This document shows positions 33,674-42,342 of a stretch of 64,000 bases of DNA, one piece after another; the first letter of the stretch is position 1, and every line of letters starts with the position of its first letter. The stretch spans positions 2,963,827 through 3,027,826 of the forward strand of contig CP076053.1 of the NCBI GenBank assembly GCA_018672315.1. Direction: 5' to 3'. A model generated the notes under the pieces. It did not search any database, had not been told where the DNA came from, and saw only the letters and a list, made by a program, of their open reading frames with translations. The position numbers were made by a program, and so were the translations under genes. The stretch comes from Nocardioidaceae bacterium (lineage in GTDB: Bacteria; Actinomycetota; Actinomycetes; Propionibacteriales; Nocardioidaceae).

Positions 33674-33687
33674 AAAAGATTCGCCGC
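33674..33687 (+). promoter_or_regulatory. TAAAG-like motif upstream of cheA
   Basis: GGCAAAAGATTCGCCGC shares AAAGATTCGCCG with the flagellin B upstream region. It lies about 35 bases before the FliA-type -35 of cheA. Confidence 0.38.
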
Positions 33688-33712
33688 TTTCCCGCGGCAC
33701 GCACGCGTTCGT

Positions 33713-33738
33713 CTCAGCCGAGACCTCCGACCGCCGAT
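33713..33738 (+). promoter_or_regulatory. FliA-type promoter of cheA-cheW-mcp
   Basis: CTCAGC (CTCA 33713-33716), 16 bases, GCCGATGG (GCCGAT 33733-33738), 77 bases before the cheA ATG. Confidence 0.65.
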
Positions 33739-33815
33739 GGTCCCGATGCGGCTCCCGGTGTCGTCCGACCCCGGCAACCGCGCCGTGACGCAGTCGGAGC
33801 CGGGGGAGGCACACG

Positions 33816-36008
33816 ATGGACGAGGACGAGGAGATCGTCGAGGAGTTCCTCGTGGAGAGCCACGAGCAGCTCGACCAGCTCGACCGGGACCTGGTCGAGC
33901 TGGAGCGCGACCCGTCCTCCCGCGAGCTGCTCAGCGGGATCTTCCGCGCCATCCACACGATCAAGGGCACCAGCGGATTCCTCGCGCTGACGCGCCTGGA
34001 GAACCTGACCCACGTCGGGGAAAACCTCCTCTCGCGCCTGCGCGACGGGCAGATGGAGCTGACCCCCGACATCGGCGAGCAGCTGCTGCGGATGGTCGAC
34101 ACCGTCCGCGCCCTGCTGGTGCAGGTCGAGCAGCACCGCACCGACGCCGACGGCGTCCCCGAGGTCGACGAGGTCGTGGCCGCCCTCCAGGCCGCGCTCG
34201 AGGGCCGTACGCCGCCCCCGGCGACCGACCTGCAGCGAGCCGAGCCCCTCCCCGAGCTCGAGTCCCAGCCCGAGCCCCGTCCCGAGCCCCGTCCCGAGTC
34301 CGCGCCGCAGCCCGAGCTGCAGTCCGACGATCCCCCGCCCGAGGTCGACCCACCGGGCAGCGTCGTGGACGCCAGCATCCGCGTCGACGTGGCGCTGCTC
34401 GACGACCTCGTGCAGCTCGTCGGTGAGCTGGTGCTCACGCGCAACCAGATCCTGCAGCGCACCTCGGTGACCGACGACGTCGAGCTGCTGCGCGCCTCGC
34501 AGCGCCTGGACCTCGTGGCCTCGGAGCTCCAGGAGTCGGTGATGCGGACGCGGATGCAACCCATCGGTCAGGTGTGGGCGAAGATGCCGCGCGTCGTCCG
34601 CGACCTCGCGCGTCAGCTGGGCCGCGAGGTCGACCTGCGGCTCGAGGGGCACGACACCGAGCTGGACCGCTCCTTGCTCGAGGCCCTCAAGGGCCCCTTG
34701 GCGCACCTGGTGCGCAACGCGCTCGACCACGGCATCGAGCCCCCGTCGACGCGGGAGCAGCTGGGCAAGGCCCGCACCGGTCGACTGCTCCTGCGCGCCA
34801 GTCACGAGAACGGCCTCGTGGTCATCGAGATCAGCGACGACGGCGCCGGCCTCGACCCGGCGAGGATCGCCCGGACAGCCGTGTCGCGTGGGGTCGTGGG
34901 TCGCGACGAGGCCGACCGCATGACCGACAAGGAGCTGGTCGAGCTGCTCTTCCGACCCGGCTTCTCCACCGCCGCCGAGGTCACGAACGTCTCCGGCCGA
35001 GGCGTCGGCATGGACGTGGTGCGCACCAACATCGAGCGCATCGGCGGCACGGTCGACCTCACCTCGGAGACGGGTCGGGGCACCACCTGCCGGGTGCGTA
35101 TCCCGTTGACCCTGGCGATCATCCCGGCGCTGGTCGTCGCCGAGGCGGGCGAGCGGTACGCGATCCCCCAGAGCGACCTTGTCGAGCTCGTGCGGCTGGA
35201 GGGTGGTCAGGACGCCCCCGAGGTCGAGCAGGTCGCCGGCGCCCCGGTGCTGCACCTGCGTGGCGACCGGCTGCCCCTGGTCAGGCTCGCCGACGAGCTC
35301 GGCCTGCCACCGACCCGGCCGGACGCCCTGGTCGTGGTCGTCGTCGAGGCCGACGGGGCCCGCTTCGGCCTGGCCGTCGACGACGTCCACGACACCCAGG
35401 AGATCGTCGTGAAGCCCATCGGCCGTGCGCTCAAGGGCCTCGGGACCTACGCCGGCGCCACCATCATGGGCGACGGCCGGGTCTCGCTGATCCTCGACGT
35501 CGCCGGCATCGCCGCCTCGCACGGCCTGCACGGCCTGCACGGCCTGCACGCCGACGTCGCGGTCACGGCGTCGACCGCGGCTCCGCAGACCCTCGAGACC
35601 TCGCGGTCGCTGCTGGTGCTGGAGGTCGCGGGTGGCCGACGGGCGGCCCTGCCGCTCGCCGAGGTGGCACGGCTGGAGGACATCGCCGCCGACACCGTCG
35701 AGTGGACCGGCGACCGGGAGGTCGTGCAGTACCGCGACGGCCTGCTGCCCCTCGTACGCCTCGCGACGGCGATCGGCCTGCCCGACACCTCGGACGGCCG
35801 CGACCGGCTGAGCCTCGTGGTGCACGAGGGCGACGGGACCCGCGTCGGGCTCGTGTTCGACCAGGTCGTCGACGTCGTCGAGAGCGCAGCGGTGCCCTCC
35901 TCGGTGGGGCGTCGCCCGGGCGTCACCGGCTCGGCGGTCGTCGCCGACCAGGTCACCGACCTGGTCGACCTGCACGACGTCGTACGGGCGGCGGAGGTGG
36001 TCGCATGA
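33816..36008 (+). CDS. cheA: Chemotaxis histidine kinase CheA (tandem CheW-like C-terminus)
   Basis: 730 residues. HPt domain with phosphorylated His in IFRAIHTIKGTSGFLALTRL (about 38-57); P2 region is replaced by a Pro/Glu-rich linker (PEPRPEPRPE); P3 dimer helix; ATP-binding P4 with LVRNALDHGIEPPSTREQLG (N box), EISDDGAGLDPARIA (G1) and NVSGRGVGMDVVRTNIERIG (G2). Two CheW-like domains follow in tandem, about 440-570 and 595-725. A GLH triple tandem repeat (near 35520) lies between them. ATG preceded by GGGGGAGG. First gene of cheA-cheW-mcp. Confidence 0.95.
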   Translation: MDEDEEIVEEFLVESHEQLDQLDRDLVELERDPSSRELLSGIFRAIHTIKGTSGFLALTRLENLTHVGENLLSRLRDGQMELTPDIGEQLLRMVDTVRALLVQVEQHRTDADGVPEVDEVVAALQAALEGRTPPPATDLQRAEPLPELESQPEPRPEPRPESAPQPELQSDDPPPEVDPPGSVVDASIRVDVALLDDLVQLVGELVLTRNQILQRTSVTDDVELLRASQRLDLVASELQESVMRTRMQPIGQVWAKMPRVVRDLARQLGREVDLRLEGHDTELDRSLLEALKGPLAHLVRNALDHGIEPPSTREQLGKARTGRLLLRASHENGLVVIEISDDGAGLDPARIARTAVSRGVVGRDEADRMTDKELVELLFRPGFSTAAEVTNVSGRGVGMDVVRTNIERIGGTVDLTSETGRGTTCRVRIPLTLAIIPALVVAEAGERYAIPQSDLVELVRLEGGQDAPEVEQVAGAPVLHLRGDRLPLVRLADELGLPPTRPDALVVVVVEADGARFGLAVDDVHDTQEIVVKPIGRALKGLGTYAGATIMGDGRVSLILDVAGIAASHGLHGLHGLHADVAVTASTAAPQTLETSRSLLVLEVAGGRRAALPLAEVARLEDIAADTVEWTGDREVVQYRDGLLPLVRLATAIGLPDTSDGRDRLSLVVHEGDGTRVGLVFDQVVDVVESAAVPSSVGRRPGVTGSAVVADQVTDLVDLHDVVRAAEVVA

Positions 36009-36472
36009 GCGCGGCCCCGATGACCTCCGACATCGAGCAGGTCTGCACCTGCTGGGTCGACGGCCAGCTCTTCGGCGTCCCCGTGCAGTGGGTCCAGGAG
36101 GTGCTGCGCGAGCAGCCGCTCACCCCGGTGCCGCGGGCACCCGGCGCGGTCCTGGGCCTGATCAACCTGCGCGGACAGATCGTCACGGCCATCGACCTGC
36201 GCAGCTGCCTGGGTCTGAGGCCGCGCCCGACCGGCCGACCCGCGATGAACATCGTGGTCCGCAGTCGCGGCGAGGTCGTCAGCCTCGTCGTCGACGACAT
36301 CGGGGACGTCGTCCCCGTGGACGCGGCGCCCGTCGCGGTCCCCAGCAACGTCCCCGCGCGGATCCGCGCGGTGGTCTCCGGCGTCATCGGCCACGCGGGG
36401 TCGTCCCTGCTGGTGCTCGACCCCGACGCCGCCATCGACTCACCCGTTGACACCTCCGGAGGGAACCCATGA
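36005..36472 (+). CDS. cheW: Chemotaxis coupling protein CheW
   Basis: 155 residues. Core [40 protein letters not shown] and [20 protein letters not shown] are the CheW fold, linking CheA to receptors. The ATG overlaps the cheA stop by 4 bases. Confidence 0.95.
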   Translation: MSAAPMTSDIEQVCTCWVDGQLFGVPVQWVQEVLREQPLTPVPRAPGAVLGLINLRGQIVTAIDLRSCLGLRPRPTGRPAMNIVVRSRGEVVSLVVDDIGDVVPVDAAPVAVPSNVPARIRAVVSGVIGHAGSSLLVLDPDAAIDSPVDTSGGNP

Positions 36473-38832
36473 CCGAGCTCTTCGAACCCCGCGCCAGCGA
36501 CGAGGACCTGCCCGTGCGCAGCAGCCCACGGCGTACGCCGACGCTGGATCTCCTCGACGCCGTCCCGACGTCGGTCCTCCTGCTCGACCACGACGGGCGC
36601 GTCACGCACGCCAACCCCGCCGCGCTGGCGTCGGCCACCCGCAGCGGCGCGGCAGGCACCGCCGGGATGGTCGTCGGCGCCGACGTCGGCTCGGTCCTCG
36701 GCGTCGACCCCGACATCGGGGTCACCGAGCAGACGGTCGAGGGTCGCGTCCTGTCCGTTCGCCGGACGCCGTGCGAGGGCGGATCCCTCGTCGCCTGGGA
36801 GGACCTGACGGACCGGCGCAGGGTCCTCGAGGAGCGCGACCAGGCCGTCTCGGACACCCAGGCCGTCTCCACCGTGCTGCGCCGCGTCGGCGCGTGCCAC
36901 GACGAGGAGACGGCGGTCCGCGACGCCCTGAACACCGTCCGTGAGGAGTTCGGCTGGGCGTACGGGTCCTTCTGGCGCATCGACCCGACCGACGGGACGC
37001 TGCGCTTCGTGCAGGAGTCGGGGTACGCGGGGGAGGAGTTCCGCCAAGTCACGCTGGCCGCGTCCTTCGCCAAGGGCGTGGGTCTCTCGGGGCGGGCGTG
37101 GGCCAGCGGTGACCTGTTCTTCACCCCCGACCTGGGCGAGATGACCGACTGCGTCCGCGCGCCGGCGGCGCAGCGGGTCGGGGTGAAGTCCGGTGTGGTG
37201 TTCCCGATCCGTGTCGGCGGCGAGATCGTCGGCACGATGGACTTCTTCGCCACCGAGACCCTCGAGCCCACCGCGCAGCGCCTGGACTCCCTGCGCAGCG
37301 TCGGTGAGCTGGTCTCCGCGGCGTTGGACCGTTTGCGGCGCGAGGCGACGCAGAGCGAGGCGGCGCAGGACGTCGACGCGGTCAACGACGTGCTCTCGCG
37401 GCTGGCGACGGCCGCGGACGAGGAGACCGCGGTCCGCGAGGCGCTGGACGCGGTGCGCGCCCGCTTCGGCTGGGCGTACGGGTCCTTCTGGCGCATCGAC
37501 CCGGCCGACGACACCTTGAAGTTCGTGCTGGAGTCCGGCGACGCGGGGGAGGAGTTCCGCCAGGTCACGCTGGCGGCCTCGTTCGCCAGGGGCGTGGGTC
37601 TCTCGGGGCGGGCGTGGGCCAGCGGCGACCTGTTCTTCACCCCCGACCTGGGCGAGATGACCGACTGCGTCCGCGCGCCGGCGGCGCAGCGGGTCGGGGT
37701 GAAGTCCGGTGTGGTGTTCCCGATCCGTGTCGGCGGCGAGATCGTCGGCACGATGGACTTCTTCGCCACCGAGACCCTGGTGCCCACCGACCAGCGGCTC
37801 GAGGCGTTGCGCAACGTGGGACGTCTGGTCTCCCAGGCGTTGGACCGCGTCGTCGCCCAGGACGAGGAGCGCCGTGTCGCCGCCGAGACCGCCCGCAAGG
37901 TCGACCTGGTGCTCGAGGTCGTCAGCGCGGCCGCGCAGGGCGACCTCACGCGGCCGCTGGACCTGCACGGCGACAGCGCCGTGGACCGTCTCGCCGGAGG
38001 CCTCGCCACCCTCCTGGACACCCTGCGCGCCTCCATGGGGGAGATCGGCACGACGGCGGACACGCTGGCCGTCGCGGCCGAGCAGCTGACGATCCTCTCC
38101 CAGGGCATGGGAGAGGGCGCGACGACGACCTCCGACCGCGCCGCGAGCAGCTCGCACGCCGCGGTGGAGGTCTCCGCCTCGATCCAGACCGTCGCCTCCG
38201 CCGCGGAGGAGATGACCGCGAGCATCAGGGAGATCTCCCAGAACGCCAGCGAGGCCGCGACGGTCGCGGGCAGCGCGGTGGCCGTGGCGGCCTCGGCGCA
38301 GCAGACGGTCGCGAACCTCGGCCAGTCCAGTTTGGAGATCGGCAAGGTCGTCAAGGTCATCACCTCCATCGCGCAGCAGACCAACCTGCTCGCGCTCAAC
38401 GCGACCATCGAGGCGGCCCGTGCCGGCGACGCCGGCAAGGGCTTCGCGGTCGTCGCGAACGAGGTCAAGGAGCTGGCCAAGGAGACCGCCCGGGCCACCG
38501 AGGACATCTCGACGAAGATCGAGGCGATCCAGTCCGACACCACCGGTGCGGTCTCGGCGATCGCGGAGATCTCGGAGGTCATCGAGCGGATCAGCGACAT
38601 CCAGACGACCATCGCCTCCGCGGTCGAGGAGCAGACGGCCACGACGAACGAGATCGCCCGCAGCGTGACCGAGGCGGCGACGGGCGCCAACGAGATCAGC
38701 GAGGACATCACCCAGGTCGCGACCGCCGCCGACGGCACGCGTCGCGGCTCGGAGAACACCCTGCAGTCGGCGGGCGACGTGGCCTCGATGGCGAGCGAGC
38801 TGAAGGGGCTGGTGGGTCGATTCACGGTGTGA
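36469..38832 (+). CDS. Soluble methyl-accepting chemotaxis protein with PAS-like and two near-identical GAF domains
   Basis: 787 residues, no membrane helices, so cytoplasmic. Residues ~20-120 resemble a PAS domain ([20 protein letters not shown]). Two tandem GAF-type repeats follow (about 145-290 and 317-462), almost identical over 100 residues ([20 protein letters not shown] in each). The signalling domain has the conserved hairpin [20 protein letters not shown] then [20 protein letters not shown]. No typical CheR tether pentapeptide at the C-terminus (ends GRFTV). Only receptor in this window. Overlaps cheW by 4 bases. Confidence 0.93.
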   Translation: MTELFEPRASDEDLPVRSSPRRTPTLDLLDAVPTSVLLLDHDGRVTHANPAALASATRSGAAGTAGMVVGADVGSVLGVDPDIGVTEQTVEGRVLSVRRTPCEGGSLVAWEDLTDRRRVLEERDQAVSDTQAVSTVLRRVGACHDEETAVRDALNTVREEFGWAYGSFWRIDPTDGTLRFVQESGYAGEEFRQVTLAASFAKGVGLSGRAWASGDLFFTPDLGEMTDCVRAPAAQRVGVKSGVVFPIRVGGEIVGTMDFFATETLEPTAQRLDSLRSVGELVSAALDRLRREATQSEAAQDVDAVNDVLSRLATAADEETAVREALDAVRARFGWAYGSFWRIDPADDTLKFVLESGDAGEEFRQVTLAASFARGVGLSGRAWASGDLFFTPDLGEMTDCVRAPAAQRVGVKSGVVFPIRVGGEIVGTMDFFATETLVPTDQRLEALRNVGRLVSQALDRVVAQDEERRVAAETARKVDLVLEVVSAAAQGDLTRPLDLHGDSAVDRLAGGLATLLDTLRASMGEIGTTADTLAVAAEQLTILSQGMGEGATTTSDRAASSSHAAVEVSASIQTVASAAEEMTASIREISQNASEAATVAGSAVAVAASAQQTVANLGQSSLEIGKVVKVITSIAQQTNLLALNATIEAARAGDAGKGFAVVANEVKELAKETARATEDISTKIEAIQSDTTGAVSAIAEISEVIERISDIQTTIASAVEEQTATTNEIARSVTEAATGANEISEDITQVATAADGTRRGSENTLQSAGDVASMASELKGLVGRFTV
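36950..37778 (+). repeat. 516-bp-period tandem duplication in the mcp gene
   Basis: The block 36950-37262 is nearly identical in DNA to 37466-37778 (long perfect stretches such as the region encoding [13 protein letters not shown] and [12 protein letters not shown]). Differences are a handful of bases including synonymous ones. Confidence 0.85.
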
Positions 38833-38859
38833 GCGACGCCTGCTGAGACCCTGTGCGGT

Positions 38860-40140
38860 GTGAACGCCACCGCACCCGTCACCAGGCCGTCGGACGCGAC
38901 CTCCGGCGCGGTCACCGATGCCGACAGGCGTCGAGGGCTGCGCCGGATGCGTCTGGTCGCCACCGGTCTGCTGGCCCTCGCGGCGGTCGTCTTCGTCCTG
39001 ACCCGTGACACCGACGGCTGGCTGGGCTTCGTCAACGCCGCCGCCGAGGCGGGCATGGTCGGTGCGATCGCGGACTGGTTCGCGGTCACCGCGCTGTTCC
39101 GTCACCCGCTGGGGGTGCCCGTGCCCCACACCGCGCTGGTGCCTCGTCGCAAGGCCGAGCTCGGGCGCAGCCTCCAGGACTTCGTCGCCGACAACTTCCT
39201 GGTCGAGGACGTCGTACGCGAGCGGGTGCTGGCATCCGAGCCGACGCTGCGGGCGTGCGAGTGGCTCTCGGTCGAGGCCAACGCCGAGCGTGCCGCGGAC
39301 GAGGCCGCCCACCTCGCCGGTCGGGCACTGGACCGGCTGCGTCCCGAGGACGTCCGCAGCGTCGTGGAGGACGTGATCCTGCCGCGGCTGCGGGAGGAGC
39401 CGGCGGCGGAGGTGCTGGGCGCCCTGCTCGCCCAGGTCGTGGCCGACCGGTCGCACGTCGGCGTCGTCGACCTGGTCGTGGCCGAGGCGCTGCGCTGGCT
39501 GGAGCTCCACGAGGAGACCTTCATCGACGTCGTCTCCGAGCGCGCGCCCTGGTGGGCCCCGACCAGCCTCAACGACAAGGTCGTGCAACGGCTCCACCTG
39601 GAGGTGGTGCGGTGGCTGCAGGACATCGCACGCGACCCGCACCACCACGCCCGGTACGCCCTGGACTCGCTGCTCGCGCAGGTCGCCGAGGACCTCCAGC
39701 GCGACCCCGACACCCAGGCCAGCGCCGAGCGTCTGAAGCTGCGACTGCTCGAACAGCCGCAGCTCGTCGACTCGGGCATGGCGGTGTGGGGAGTCCTCGA
39801 GCGCTCCTTCCGCGACGCGCTGGAGGACCGTGAGGGTCCGGTCCGCAGCAGGCTCACGGCCGCCCTGGTCACCTGGGCGCGCACGACGGCCGGTGACGCA
39901 GGGGCCCGCGCCCGCTTCGACCGTCGGGCCGCGGACGCGGTCGTGTACGCGGTGCAGCGCTACGGCACCGAGCTGACCTCGGTCATCACCACCACCGTCG
40001 AGCGCTGGGACGGCCGGGAGGCGGCCGACCGGATCGAGCTGCACGTGGGCCGCGACCTGCAGTTCATCCGCATCAACGGCACCGTCGTCGGCGGTCTGGT
40101 CGGCATCGTGATCCACGCCGTGGGCATCCTGCTCCCGTGA
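38860..40140 (+). CDS. DUF445 family membrane-associated protein
   Basis: 426 residues from GTG 38860. N-terminal membrane segment (about 30-48, LVATGLLALAAVVFVLT), then the DUF445 signature AAEAGMVGAIADWFAVTALF and HPLGVPVPHTALVPRRK, a long helical middle region, and a C-terminal hydrophobic helix (VGGLVGIVIHAVGILLP). Function unknown. The S4-domain gene overlaps its stop, so they form an operon. Confidence 0.9.
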   Translation: MNATAPVTRPSDATSGAVTDADRRRGLRRMRLVATGLLALAAVVFVLTRDTDGWLGFVNAAAEAGMVGAIADWFAVTALFRHPLGVPVPHTALVPRRKAELGRSLQDFVADNFLVEDVVRERVLASEPTLRACEWLSVEANAERAADEAAHLAGRALDRLRPEDVRSVVEDVILPRLREEPAAEVLGALLAQVVADRSHVGVVDLVVAEALRWLELHEETFIDVVSERAPWWAPTSLNDKVVQRLHLEVVRWLQDIARDPHHHARYALDSLLAQVAEDLQRDPDTQASAERLKLRLLEQPQLVDSGMAVWGVLERSFRDALEDREGPVRSRLTAALVTWARTTAGDAGARARFDRRAADAVVYAVQRYGTELTSVITTTVERWDGREAADRIELHVGRDLQFIRINGTVVGGLVGIVIHAVGILLP

Positions 40141-40457
40141 GGATCTTCGGGCGCCGTCGCGGCGCGGAGCACCAGGCGGACCTGCCGACGGACGAGCCAC
40201 CGGCACCTCGGGGCGTGCCGATCCGGGACGAGATGATCCGGCTGGGCCAGCTGCTCAAGCTCGCCGGCATGGTCGAGGACGGAGCCGAGGCACGCACCGT
40301 CATCTCCGAGGGCCTGGTGACCGTCGACGGGGAGGTCGACACCCGCCGGGGCGCACAGGTGCGCCCCGGGAGCGTCGTCACGCTGGGGGAGGAGGCGGTG
40401 CAGGTCGTCGACGGGGCCGCGGAGGACGGGTCGTACGACGACGGTCTGCCCTGGTAG
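40137..40457 (+). CDS. RNA-binding S4-domain protein
   Basis: 106 residues from GTG 40137, overlapping the DUF445 stop. S4 fold at ~33-95 (IRLGQLLKLAGMVEDGAEAR, ISEGLVTVDGEVDTRRGAQV, RPGSVVTLG), as in YbcJ-type proteins, which bind structured RNA, probably ribosomal. The N-terminal 30 residues are a disordered leader and the C-terminus is acidic. Confidence 0.88.
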   Translation: MRIFGRRRGAEHQADLPTDEPPAPRGVPIRDEMIRLGQLLKLAGMVEDGAEARTVISEGLVTVDGEVDTRRGAQVRPGSVVTLGEEAVQVVDGAAEDGSYDDGLPW

Positions 40458-40482
40458 CCGCTGCGCGGCCGATCGGCTGGAC

Positions 40483-40860
40483 TCAGCGCACCGCGACGAG
40501 GTCGCAGACGAAGATCAGGGCCTCGCCCGGCGCGATGACGCCGCCGGCGCCCCGGTCGCCGTACGCCAGGTGCGACGGGATCTCCAGGCGACGACGACCG
40601 CCGACCTTCATGCCCTGCACGCCCTGGTCCCACCCGCTGATGACCTGGCCGATGCCCAGGCGGAACTGCAGCGGCTCGCCGCGGTCCCACGAGGCGTCGA
40701 ACTGCTCACCGGTGGAGTGCGCCACGCCGACGTAGTGGACCTGCACCGTCGAGCCGGCGGTGGCCTCGGGCCCGTCGCCCTCGACCAGGTCGGTGACCTG
40801 CAGGTCGGTCGGCGGGGGGCCGTCGGGGAAGTCGATCTCGGGCTTCTCGGAGGTGCTCAT
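40483..40860 (-). CDS. FKBP-type peptidyl-prolyl cis-trans isomerase
   Basis: 125 residues. Family motifs VQVHYVGVAHSTGEQFDASW, FRLGIGQVISGWDQGVQGMK, GGRRRLEIPSHLAYGDRGAG and FVCDLVAV cover the whole FKBP domain; no signal peptide. The -10 TAGGGT ends 7 bases before the ATG, suggesting a leaderless mRNA. Confidence 0.94.
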   Translation of the reverse strand: MSTSEKPEIDFPDGPPPTDLQVTDLVEGDGPEATAGSTVQVHYVGVAHSTGEQFDASWDRGEPLQFRLGIGQVISGWDQGVQGMKVGGRRRLEIPSHLAYGDRGAGGVIAPGEALIFVCDLVAVR

Positions 40861-40875
40861 GCCCCCGACCCTAGG

Positions 40876-41304
40876 TCAGCCCTGCACGTAGCTGCCGAGC
40901 TGGTCCCGCTCGAACTCCAGCTGGTCGATGCGGGCCTTCACCAGGTCCCCGATCGACACGACACCGACCAGCCGTCCGTCCTCACAGACCGGCAGGTGCC
41001 GGAATCGTCCGCTGGTCATGCGGCTCATCACGGCGTCGACGTCGGCGCCGGGCTCGGTGGTCTGCACGTCGGCGGTCATCACCTCGCGCACCCCGGCGTC
41101 GAGACCGACGTCGTCGAGATGGAGCCGGCGTACGACGTCGCGCTCGGAGACGATGCCCACCACCCGGTGACCGTCCTCGGTGACCACGAGGGCGCCGACG
41201 TTGGCCTCGGCCAGACCTGCGAGCACCTCACGCAGGGTCGCGTCCGGCGCGATCGTGGCGATGCGCGGCTCGGGCTTGCCGGACAGGATCTGACTGATGC
41301 GCAT
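40876..41304 (-). CDS. CBS domain-containing protein
   Basis: 142 residues with two CBS motifs (about 8-60 and 75-130): VTEDGHRVVGIVSERDVVRR and VCEDGRLVGVVSIGDLVKAR. Such stand-alone pairs bind adenine nucleotides; the target is unknown. The end (LEFERDQLGSYVQG) is the common tail of this small-protein type. Confidence 0.93.
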   Translation of the reverse strand: MRISQILSGKPEPRIATIAPDATLREVLAGLAEANVGALVVTEDGHRVVGIVSERDVVRRLHLDDVGLDAGVREVMTADVQTTEPGADVDAVMSRMTSGRFRHLPVCEDGRLVGVVSIGDLVKARIDQLEFERDQLGSYVQG

Positions 41305-41429
41305 CGGACGCCTCCGCGGTCGGGGATGTCGTGTCGTGGCTCACACTGCCTGCTGCGACGGTAGCGAGGTTCGCCGGCGGTGACCAGACCCGCGCCCGAC
41401 CAGCGACCAGCCTGTGACCAGCCGTCCTC

Positions 41430-42317
41430 TCAGCCGCGGCGGCGCGAGGCGATGTCGTGCACCGAGCCACCGACAGGACGACCACCCGGGCGACGACCGG
41501 CGCGCTCCCCGGGGGGACCGGGGGAGCCGTCGACGTCGCCGACGTAGGACAGGGCGGCGTCGTGCAGCAGTCCGTTGCTGGCCAGGGCGTTGCCACCGTG
41601 CGGTCCGGGGACACCCGTCAGCGAGGTGAAGCGACCACCGGCCTCGCGCACGATCACGTCGAGCGCCGCCATGTCGTGGGTGTCGAGCTCGGGTTCGCAC
41701 GCGAGGTCGACCGCCCCCTCGGCCAGGAGCATGTAGGACCAGAAGTCCCCGTACGCCCGGGTGCGCCAGCAGCGACGGGTGAGCTGCACGAAGTCCTCGA
41801 GCCGGCCGCGCTCCTCCCACCCCTGCAGGGAGGAGTACGACAGCGACGCGTCCTCGAGCCGTGAGACCGAGGAGACGCCGATCGAGGACACCTTCATCAG
41901 CGACTTGCCGGTGAACGCGCCCTGGCCCGTGGTGGCCCACCAGCGACGCTGCAGCGCGGGCGCCGAGACCAGCCCGGCGACGACCTCGCCCTCGACCTCC
42001 AGCCCGATCAACGTGGCCCACACGGGCACGCCGCGCACGAAGTTCTTGGTCCCGTCGATGGGGTCGACGATCCAACGCCGGTCCCCGGAGCCGGTCGCCC
42101 CCTCCTCCTCGCCGAGGATCGCGTCACGCGTACGCGCCTTCGCGAGGGTGCGGCGGATGCCGGCCTCGACGTCGCGGTCGGCGTCGGTGACCGGCGTGAG
42201 GTCGGGCTTGGTCTGCACCGAGAGGTCGAGGGCCTTGAACCGGTCCATCGAGACCGCGTCGGCGTCGTCGGCGAGCACGTGGGCGAGCCGCAGGTCATCG
42301 GTGAAGGAGGAGGGCAC
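41430..42317 (-). CDS. hisN: Histidinol-phosphatase, inositol-monophosphatase family
   Basis: 295 residues from GTG 42317, leaderless-type (TAGGGT ends 6 bases upstream). Metal-binding motifs GEEEG (about 72-76) and DPIDGTKNFVRG (about 88), then the second site in PELDTHDMAALDVIVREAGG. This is the actinobacterial HisN branch of the IMPase family, which dephosphorylates histidinol-phosphate. The last 40 residues (Gly/Pro/Arg-rich) are an odd extension. Next to rsgA and aroA, a common actinobacterial order. Confidence 0.85.
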   Translation of the reverse strand: MPSSFTDDLRLAHVLADDADAVSMDRFKALDLSVQTKPDLTPVTDADRDVEAGIRRTLAKARTRDAILGEEEGATGSGDRRWIVDPIDGTKNFVRGVPVWATLIGLEVEGEVVAGLVSAPALQRRWWATTGQGAFTGKSLMKVSSIGVSSVSRLEDASLSYSSLQGWEERGRLEDFVQLTRRCWRTRAYGDFWSYMLLAEGAVDLACEPELDTHDMAALDVIVREAGGRFTSLTGVPGPHGGNALASNGLLHDAALSYVGDVDGSPGPPGERAGRRPGGRPVGGSVHDIASRRRG

Positions 42318-42342
42318 AGGCGCACCCTAGAGGCTGGACGTC

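Noticed and set aside
35953-40206. A 1417-codon open frame on the minus strand opposite cheW-mcp-DUF445
   Set aside because: It mirrors the strongly coding plus-strand genes; composition is the antisense pattern of high-GC codons and no domain is recognisable.
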